Source: JAXDBV01 sp034678415
GTDB lineage: Bacteria; Bacteroidota; Bacteroidia; Bacteroidales; VadinHA17
Reading direction: 5' to 3'
Assembly: GCA_034678415.1 (NCBI GenBank)
Contig: JAXDBV010000240.1
Span: 1 to 6,287 of the forward strand
DNA: 6,287 bases
A model generated the notes under the pieces. That model did no database searches and was not told the DNA's origin. It saw only the letters and a program-made list of their open reading frames with translations. Below are positions 1 to 5,428 of this stretch, piece after piece. Each line of letters starts with the position of its first letter. The stretch's first letter is position 1. Position numbers and translations under genes: made by a program.

Positions 1-1108
1 GGTTAAAGGCTTCTGACTGGAGATGCCGCGGTATTGAATAAAATAAAAGGATGGTTATTAATCCCCGGGGGGACAAAAACAACAGCTTGCCTGTTGCTTC
101 CCGGATAAAAAGATGAAGGAAAAAGAAACGGGTAAGATAGATAATAAGAAGTACTATAATACTGATATAAAGGACTTTAAACACAAGCAAGGATGACAGT
201 ACCAGTGTCATGCCAAAAATCACAAAGAAAAAGGTTCGGACAACAAATGATGATTCCAGGGTAACCAGTTCGAAGTTATGAAATATCCTGGAAGCCTTCT
301 CATTATCCAGGAATCGCCTGAGCCAGCCGGAGAAAAACAATTCCCTGTTCCTGAGCATTATACCAAATACCAGAATGATCAGCAAAGCAGAGAGATGGAG
401 GATTTTACCCAGTGAATACATCAGAAGAAGCACCGCGATGAGCAGAAATATCCGGCCACCGGTATCTATCTTCTGCGAGATATAAATGAGCACGTAACCG
501 ACCACGAGGGAGATGGCTGCCGTGAGAAGGATATTGGCAGGCAGCCTGATCAGTATTCCGAAAGCGTTGGATTGTTCAGTAATCCCGGCCAGAAAATAAA
601 AGAAGATTATTCCGAGGATATCGGAAATGGTGCTTTCGTAGATCATAAATTCCCTGTCGCCGCTTTCTAGGCCTGCCACACTGGGGATCACGATGGAACT
701 GCTCACCACCGATAACGGTACGGCATATAACAATGCCGATAAAAAGCTCATTGACAGACTTTTCATCAGGAGAACTCCTATCAGGAGCATGGAAACCAGC
801 AGGGTTATCAATGCCAGCAGGAATGCCCGCAGGATGATTCCCGTTTTGTACCGGTTGATTTCCAGGTCAAGAGCGGCCTCAAGGACAATAAGCAGCAACC
901 CTACAATACCCAGGACCTCGAGCAAAGGAATGAGGTTAATCATCTCAATACCGGTCAGGGTAATAATGATATTCAGGATAATCCCGAGCAGGATTAGCAG
1001 TATGACACTCGGTATTCTGGTTCTTTTTGACTGCAGGCTGAAAAAGTAAGACAGGATCAGGGTGCCAGAGGCGATGATGACAAATTCATTGGAACCAAAC
1101 AGATCCAT
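1..1108 (-). CDS. Cation:proton antiporter (CPA superfamily), 3' end cut off by window edge
   Basis: This is a predicted inner-membrane exchanger of Na+ or K+ for protons. The frame opens at the ATG at 1108 and stays open for 369 codons to the window edge, so the C-terminus is missing. The protein is strongly hydrophobic, with about ten or more likely membrane segments (for example residues 9-24, 34-52, 60-79, 91-115, 122-144, 160-175, 190-210, 219-232, 238-252, 288-308 and 311-330). Antiporter-like features are the GLLLIVLEAALDLE stretch (70-83), the SSSIVIPS segment (136-143), and ESTISDILG (158-166). In the last, S162-D163 sits where CPA1 proteins have Asn-Asp and CPA2 proteins Asp-Asp. 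A late SPRGL motif (346-350) resembles the RG motif of NhaP-like proteins. The start follows the stop of the upstream barrel gene by 11 nt, so the two are probably co-transcribed. The ion is unknown. The superfamily call is firm and the subfamily is not. Confidence 0.88.
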   Translation of the reverse strand, partial: MDLFGSNEFVIIASGTLILSYFFSLQSKRTRIPSVILLILLGIILNIIITLTGIEMINLIPLLEVLGIVGLLLIVLEAALDLEINRYKTGIILRAFLLALITLLVSMLLIGVLLMKSLSMSFLSALLYAVPLSVVSSSIVIPSVAGLESGDREFMIYESTISDILGIIFFYFLAGITEQSNAFGILIRLPANILLTAAISLVVGYVLIYISQKIDTGGRIFLLIAVLLLMYSLGKILHLSALLIILVFGIMLRNRELFFSGWLRRFLDNEKASRIFHNFELVTLESSFVVRTFFFVIFGMTLVLSSLLVFKVLYISIIVLLIIYLTRFFFLHLFIREATGKLLFLSPRGLITILLFYSIPRHLQSEAFN

Positions 1109-1119
1109 GTAAGCGGTAA

Positions 1120-1701
1120 CTAAAAGGTGAAACCGAAACGTATCACAGGGTTGGAATACAGACGGCTGGCATTAGGATTCACGTTCCAGAGTACCAGAAT
1201 GGAAGCCCCCGACCGTTCTCCCGTCGGGATACCTACTCCTCCTCCAATGAGCAGGGAATGGAGCCAGAAGCGCCCGGTTGCATTGTCGGGAGCGTCTAAC
1301 CGGAAATACCTTGTTTCAAGATTAAGTCCTTCATATTCAGCATGAGCCAAAACAGAAAATCCTATACCCAGGGGAATCATATCGTTGAGATTCTTTATGA
1401 GAGTATAGCTCGAGAATGCTCTACCGCCCCAAATATGTGTCCGGAAATCGACCGGGAACTTGTTCCTGTAATATTCATACTTGATTCCGGCACCCGACGA
1501 CAGGCGCTCAGTAACCCTGTAACCCACCACCGGAGAGATCAGTATATCGGTAATATCACCGAACTGTATCCAGAAATCACCGCCAAAAAACAGGCGCTGC
1601 CGGAATGTAAGGTCTTTAAATTCTTGCCCAACAATATTTTGTGTAAATACTGCCAGTATAACAAGTAAAGGCCAGATATATTTACTTCTCATCCTTCTCA
1701 T
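1120..1701 (-). CDS. Hypothetical exported protein, probable small outer-membrane beta-barrel
   Basis: The function is unknown. With the start chosen here it has 193 residues. It begins with a basic n-region (MRRMRSK) and a hydrophobic core (residues 8-20), and signal peptide cleavage is likely near G25/Q26. The mature part is rich in alternating aromatic and small residues (FGGDFWIQFGD, SPVVGYRV, SSGAGIKYEYY, LLIGGGVGIP) and ends NPVIRFGFTF. A terminal Phe and alternating hydrophobics are typical of outer-membrane barrels, and the size fits about eight strands. The frame extends upstream to an ATG at 1749. That would add 16 residues ahead of the signal peptide and place the start only a few bases from the expected transcription start, so 1701 (or 1692) is preferred. 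The stop is TAG. It looks like a family of uncharacterised Bacteroidota proteins I recall, but no role can be named. The antiporter gene follows 11 nt downstream. Confidence 0.78.
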   Translation of the reverse strand: MRRMRSKYIWPLLVILAVFTQNIVGQEFKDLTFRQRLFFGGDFWIQFGDITDILISPVVGYRVTERLSSGAGIKYEYYRNKFPVDFRTHIWGGRAFSSYTLIKNLNDMIPLGIGFSVLAHAEYEGLNLETRYFRLDAPDNATGRFWLHSLLIGGGVGIPTGERSGASILVLWNVNPNASRLYSNPVIRFGFTF

Positions 1702-1764
1702 GGTAATCAATTTTAATTTGATCCTTATTTTGTTTACATTTAAACGCATGCTTGATCACGTATA

Positions 1765-1772
1765 CAAACTTA
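1765..1772 (-). promoter_or_regulatory. Candidate Bacteroidota -7 promoter box for the barrel/antiporter pair
   Basis: On the minus strand this reads TAAGTTTG, an exact match to the TAnnTTTG -7 consensus of the Bacteroidota housekeeping sigma factor. It lies in the 91-bp divergent gap. Transcription would start near 1757, giving a leader of roughly 55 nt to the preferred start at 1701 but only about 8 nt to the ATG at 1749. No clear TTG-type -33 element is visible at the usual distance, so this is a single-box match in AT-rich DNA. Confidence 0.4.
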
Positions 1773-1792
1773 TCTTTTTTTCTTCATAAATC

Positions 1793-2506
1793 ATGAATGT
1801 AATCATTACCGGGGCAAGCCGGGGCATAGGAGCTGAGCTGGTGAAGCTGTTTGCCGCAGGCAAAGATAACATCATTATTGCTTTATCCCGGAACCTTGTT
1901 CAGCTTGAGAATATCCGAAAGGATTGCCTGCTAAATCATCCAGGGGTATCTATCTTTATATACCAGACGGATCTGACTGCCATAGACACTGAACACGGGT
2001 CACTGGTATCGTTCATTGAGCATCATATGGATCATATTGATATCCTGGTGAATAATGCAGGATACCTGGTAAATAAGCCTTTCACCGATATCTGTTCATC
2101 CGAGATGGAACAGATGGTGAAGGTAAACTATACCGGTCCGGCCCGGCTGATACAATTGCTGATCCAGCGTATGGGAGGCGATACCCCCAGTCATGTTGTG
2201 AATATTGGCAGCATGGGCGGGTTCCAGGGCAGTGCCAAATACCCGGGCCTGGCCATCTACAGTTCAACAAAAGCGGCGCTGGCATCACTAACGGAATGTC
2301 TGGCAGAAGAAATAAAAGGAAGGAATATTTACTTTAATTGCCTGGCTCTGGGAGCTGTCAGTACCGAGATGTTTGAAGAGGCATTTCCGGGGTTTGATGC
2401 TTCCCTCTCCGCCGGCGCCATGGCACAGTTTATCCATTATTTTTCCGTGAATGGATACAGGTATTTCAACGGAAAGGTGATTCCTGTTTCTCTCGGGCTC
2501 CCCTGA
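1793..2506 (+). CDS. Short-chain dehydrogenase/reductase (classical SDR), NADP(H) type
   Basis: This is a cytoplasmic oxidoreductase of 237 residues, the normal length for a classical SDR of the Rossmann fold. Visible motifs are the cofactor loop TGASRGIG (6-13), Asp60 of the adenine pocket (QTDL), NNAG (87-90), Asn112 of the catalytic tetrad (VNYTG), a catalytic Ser140 in NIGS, and YSSTK giving Tyr156 and Lys160. Arg10 in the glycine loop and Arg33 after the second beta strand favour NADP(H) over NAD(H). Ser140 and Tyr156 are 16 residues apart, slightly more than the commonest spacing of about 13, because of a short insertion (FQGSAKYPG). The substrate cannot be read from the sequence. The gene stands alone on the plus strand, divergent from the barrel gene and convergent with buk, so it need not share their pathway. 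The ATG at 1793 leads straight into the first beta strand (MNVIITG), which supports the start. Confidence 0.92.
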   Translation: MNVIITGASRGIGAELVKLFAAGKDNIIIALSRNLVQLENIRKDCLLNHPGVSIFIYQTDLTAIDTEHGSLVSFIEHHMDHIDILVNNAGYLVNKPFTDICSSEMEQMVKVNYTGPARLIQLLIQRMGGDTPSHVVNIGSMGGFQGSAKYPGLAIYSSTKAALASLTECLAEEIKGRNIYFNCLALGAVSTEMFEEAFPGFDASLSAGAMAQFIHYFSVNGYRYFNGKVIPVSLGLP

Positions 2507-2511
2507 TCAGG
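2502..2511. other. Palindrome formed by abutting convergent stop codons
   Basis: The sequence CCTGATCAGG is a perfect 10-bp palindrome centred between 2506 and 2507. Its core TGATCA is the TGA stop of the SDR gene on the plus strand joined to the TGA stop of buk on the minus strand. There is no loop and no T-run, so it is not a standard intrinsic terminator. It shows that the two genes share no spacer and that any terminator for either must lie inside the other's coding sequence. Confidence 0.7.
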
Positions 2512-3583
2512 AATATTCTTTTGCTTCTATCTCGCCGGTCAGCACGCCGTAGGCGTTCATTGCCAGGGCATTCATCTCATCCTCACCGGGATAGACCGCC
2601 ACGGGAGCGATGAATGATACCATATTTTTGACATAGTCAACGATCGTCACATTATGGGCCACACCCCCCGTAATGATGATTGCGTCTACTGTCCCTTTGA
2701 GCACTGCAGCCATGGCTCCAATTTCCTTGGCCACCTGGTATGCCATAGCCCTCTGGACGAGCCTGGCCTGTTCATCACCCCCCTGTGCCCTCATTTCCAC
2801 TTCATAAGCATCATTGGTGCCGAGGTATGCCACATAACCTCCCTGACCGGTGATCATTTTCCTGATCTCCTGTTGTGTGGCTTCACCGCTGAAGCAATAA
2901 TCCACGAGTGCTCCGGAAGGTAGTGTGCCCGACCTTTCGGGAGAGAACGGCCCCTCGCCATCCAGCGCCTGGTTTACATCGATTACTCGTCCCCGGTAGT
3001 GTGCACCGACAGAGATACCGCCACCGAGATGGGCAATAATGTAATTCACATCCTCGTATTTTTTATCCTGTGATTTGGCGTGAGCCCTGGCAACAGCCTT
3101 ATGGTTTAAAGCATGGAAGATAGATATCCGGCTGAACCTGGGATGACCTGTAAAACGGGCCACATCCTGCATTTCATCCACCACGACGGGATCGGCGATG
3201 AAAGCCTGAACATTGGGGATGATACGGGCGATTTCTTCAGCGATCAATCCCCCAAGGTTACTGGCATGCTCACCCCTCTCCGCCTTTGTCAAGTCTTCAA
3301 TAAGACGGGCATTGATCCTATAAACCCCTGACTCAATAGGTTTTATCACACCACCCCTCCCGATAATGCCGGTGACCTTGCCGATATCCAGGCCGGTCTG
3401 TTCAAGGGTATTGAGTATGATGCTTTTCCTGAATTCTTTCTGGTCTGCTATCCTGGCATAGGGAGCAAGCTCATCAGAGCTATGCCGTATCGCTTTAATA
3501 AATACTGATTTCTTATTCCTGTAAACGGCTATCTTGGTTGATGTCGAACCAGGATTGATAACCAGTATTTTATGGGTTTTCAT
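2507..3583 (-). CDS. buk: Butyrate kinase (branched-chain carboxylic acid kinase family)
   Basis: It catalyses butyryl-phosphate + ADP to butyrate + ATP, reversibly, in the cytoplasm. Relatives also act on isobutyrate, isovalerate or other branched acids. It has 358 residues, the usual length for Buk. It is an ASKHA-fold kinase: the phosphate-1 loop INPGSTSTK (9-17) lies at the N-terminus, GRGG at 75-78, DPVVVDE at 131-137, the second nucleotide motif HLGGGISVG at 185-193, ERSGTLP at 216-222, the adenosine motif ITGGVAHN at 304-311, and YPGEDEM near the C-terminus (331-337). All of these are intact. It is the last gene of the four-gene cluster, 18 nt after PtbB, with no recognisable Shine-Dalgarno. 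Together with a phosphotransacylase it forms the classical Ptb-Buk route for making ATP from acyl-CoA. The true chain-length preference cannot be told from sequence. Confidence 0.95.
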   Translation of the reverse strand: MKTHKILVINPGSTSTKIAVYRNKKSVFIKAIRHSSDELAPYARIADQKEFRKSIILNTLEQTGLDIGKVTGIIGRGGVIKPIESGVYRINARLIEDLTKAERGEHASNLGGLIAEEIARIIPNVQAFIADPVVVDEMQDVARFTGHPRFSRISIFHALNHKAVARAHAKSQDKKYEDVNYIIAHLGGGISVGAHYRGRVIDVNQALDGEGPFSPERSGTLPSGALVDYCFSGEATQQEIRKMITGQGGYVAYLGTNDAYEVEMRAQGGDEQARLVQRAMAYQVAKEIGAMAAVLKGTVDAIIITGGVAHNVTIVDYVKNMVSFIAPVAVYPGEDEMNALAMNAYGVLTGEIEAKEYS

Positions 3584-3601
3584 ACGTTATCAGGGTATTT
3601 C

Positions 3602-4510
3602 TCAGGCCATAAGACATGCCAGTGCAATACAATAGTATTTGGAAACAGGAGACTCGCTGCGCGACATAACCACCACCGGTTTCACGGTTCCCTGTATAAG
3701 TCCGGCCAGCTCGCCACCAGCGAAGAGCATAAGACCCTTGTAAAAGGTATTGCTGGCCTCAATAGACGGAAAGACCAGGATATCGGCTTCGCCACCGACA
3801 GGAGTATTTATTCCCTTCACCTGCAGGCTGGCGGGATCACAGGCGAGGAATATATCCAGGGGCCCGTCGATGATGCAATCGCGGATCTGCCCCCTTTCAG
3901 CCATCCGGCAAATCATCGCATCGTACAGGGTCTGCGGGAATAGATCACTGACCTTTTCTGTTGCGCTGACAAGCGCCACCCTGGGTTTTTCGATGCCGAA
4001 TTTACGGGCCATGGCGACAGCATATTTTACTATAGCAATCTTCTGACCGAGGTCAGGAAAAGGGATCACGGCGGTATCGGTAACAAACAGCAGCTTCCTG
4101 TAGCGGGGGATCTGGATAGCACAGACGTAACTCATGACGGAGTGGGGAGGCAGCAATCCCTTCTCCTTATCGAGCACCGCTTTTAGGAATTTATCGGTGC
4201 CCACCAACCCTTTCATCAGGATATCTGCTCTACCCTTATGAACAAGATCCAAGGCCATCTTCAGTGCGCCGGCTTCATCGGTGCTGTGGATGATCTCGAA
4301 TATTTCCGGATCGACAGCCTCTCTTTCCGCCACCGATATGATTTTTTTCTTATCACCGATCATGATGGCCGATATAAAACCCTCTTCCGCGGCTCTTGCC
4401 ACAGCACCAATGGTATTTGGATCTTCGGCAAGAGCTGCGGCGATGGTTCTTTTCGTGCCGCTGTTCCTGACATGCAATGCCAGGGCATCAAGTGACCTTA
4501 TGGGGTCCAT
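3602..4510 (-). CDS. ptb: Phosphate butyryltransferase family protein, second copy (PtbB)
   Basis: It is predicted to catalyse acyl-CoA + phosphate to acyl-phosphate + CoA, supplying the butyrate kinase that follows it. It has 302 residues, the normal length for Ptb and shorter than typical Pta. Family blocks are NTIGAV (32-37), ILMKGLVGTDKFLKA (97-111), RGQIRDCIIDGP (206-217), TPVGGEADILVFPSIEASN (236-254), FAGGELAG (263-270) and a C-terminal MSRSES (282-287). The Ser283-Arg284 pair probably corresponds to the catalytic Ser-Arg of the Pta/Ptb fold. It aligns with the preceding gene almost without gaps, but has Glu286 where PtbA has Asp284, and DGPLDIFLA where PtbA has DGPVGLDVA. It starts 5 nt after the PtbA stop and ends 18 nt before buk, so it was probably co-translated with them after a tandem duplication. 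Its pairing with Buk is inferred from adjacency. Confidence 0.9.
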   Translation of the reverse strand: MDPIRSLDALALHVRNSGTKRTIAAALAEDPNTIGAVARAAEEGFISAIMIGDKKKIISVAEREAVDPEIFEIIHSTDEAGALKMALDLVHKGRADILMKGLVGTDKFLKAVLDKEKGLLPPHSVMSYVCAIQIPRYRKLLFVTDTAVIPFPDLGQKIAIVKYAVAMARKFGIEKPRVALVSATEKVSDLFPQTLYDAMICRMAERGQIRDCIIDGPLDIFLACDPASLQVKGINTPVGGEADILVFPSIEASNTFYKGLMLFAGGELAGLIQGTVKPVVVMSRSESPVSKYYCIALACLMA

Positions 4511-4515
4511 GGTAC

Positions 4516-5421
4516 CTATGTTGACATCAGGGCGCCCAGTGCAATGGAATATAGTTTGGTAAGAACACTGTCGCCCCTTGAGGAGAGGACAGCAGGGACA
4601 CGGGCCCCGACCACGATGGCTCCCAGCTCTCCTCCCGCAAGTTTTGTATTGAATTTATAGAACACGTTTCCCGACTCAATATTAGGGAACAGCAGGCAGT
4701 CAGCATCACCTCCAACAGGGCTTGTAATTTTTTTTATCTCCGCACTTTTCTTATCCACCGCTACATCCAGTCCTACAGGCCCGTCGACAATGGCATCCCT
4801 GATCTGTCCCCTGTCAGCCATTTTCACCAGGATGGCTGCATCGACGCAGGCCTGCATTTTTGGGAGTACCTGTTCCGTTGCGGCGATAACAGCTACTTTG
4901 GGTTTTTCAACCCCCAGTTTCCGGGCGGTGCGGACAAGATGATTAAGAATGATTATCTTTTCTTTCAGTTCGGGCTGAGGGATTATGGCCACATCACCCA
5001 CCACAAGAAGTTTATGGTATGAAGGCACTTCCATAACCGTGATATGGGTAAGGATGGCGCCAGGATCCACCAGTCCTTCCTCCTTGTTCAGTATCGCCTT
5101 CAGGTATTTATCGGTACTAACCAGTCCCTTCATGAGAATGTCGCCTTCTCCCCTGTTAATGATTGCTACTGCCATGGCAGCTGCTTTGCTCTCATCAGGC
5201 TCATGAATAATGTTGAATTTACCGGTGCTGATGTTATCTCTCCTGCAGGTCTCAAGTATCACATCCTTATCTCCCACCAGTATTCCTTCCACGATTCCTT
5301 TGCTAACCGCATCATCCACCGCTCCAATGGTATGTGCATCGTTGGCATAGGCTGCCACAAGCCGTTTTTTTGGCTTTTCCTTGAGAACCTTAAGGATGTC
5401 AGGGAGTTTCTTTATTACCAT
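4516..5421 (-). CDS. ptb: Phosphate acetyl/butyryltransferase family protein, first copy (PtbA)
   Basis: It is predicted to exchange CoA for phosphate on an acyl group, giving the acyl-phosphate that an acyl kinase turns into ATP. It has 301 residues from the ATG at 5421. The frame runs on to an ATG at 5508, but that would overlap the ackA coding end by 80 bases and add a basic, non-family tail; the 5421 start leaves 7 nt after the ackA stop. Family blocks are HTIGAVDDAV (30-39), DILMKGLVSTDKYLKA (94-109), EKPKVAVIAATEQV (172-185), RGQIRDAIVDGPVGLDVA (204-221), SPVGGDADCLLFPNIESGN (234-252), LAGGELGA (261-268) and SSRGDS (280-285). It keeps the Ser-Arg-x-Asp pattern that PtbB changes. Lying directly behind ackA, it may act as the phosphate acetyltransferase partner of acetate kinase even though it is of Ptb length. 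That role is inference, and butyryl or branched acyl-CoA remain possible. Confidence 0.9.
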   Translation of the reverse strand: MVIKKLPDILKVLKEKPKKRLVAAYANDAHTIGAVDDAVSKGIVEGILVGDKDVILETCRRDNISTGKFNIIHEPDESKAAAMAVAIINRGEGDILMKGLVSTDKYLKAILNKEEGLVDPGAILTHITVMEVPSYHKLLVVGDVAIIPQPELKEKIIILNHLVRTARKLGVEKPKVAVIAATEQVLPKMQACVDAAILVKMADRGQIRDAIVDGPVGLDVAVDKKSAEIKKITSPVGGDADCLLFPNIESGNVFYKFNTKLAGGELGAIVVGARVPAVLSSRGDSVLTKLYSIALGALMST

Positions 5422-5428
5422 AGGCTGT

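Noticed and set aside
693..1049. Plus-strand open frame of 118 codons
   Set aside because: It lies wholly inside the antiporter gene on the other strand. Its product is rich in Arg, Ser and Ile with no domain-like pattern, whereas the minus strand gives a coherent membrane protein.
1127..1668. Two plus-strand open frames of 72 and 108 codons
   Set aside because: They are antisense to the exported barrel gene, which has a signal peptide and a barrel-like C-terminus. The plus-strand products show no recognisable motif.
1752..1778. Possible plus-strand promoter for the SDR (TTG at 1752-1754 and TATCTTTT at 1771-1778)
   Set aside because: The -7-like box misses the final G of TAnnTTTG, lies in a T-run, and the 16-nt spacing is on the short side. 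It is too weak to list as a feature.
2502..2511. CCTGATCAGG as a bidirectional terminator
   Set aside because: A 10-bp palindrome with no loop and no adjacent T-run on either side does not make an intrinsic terminator.
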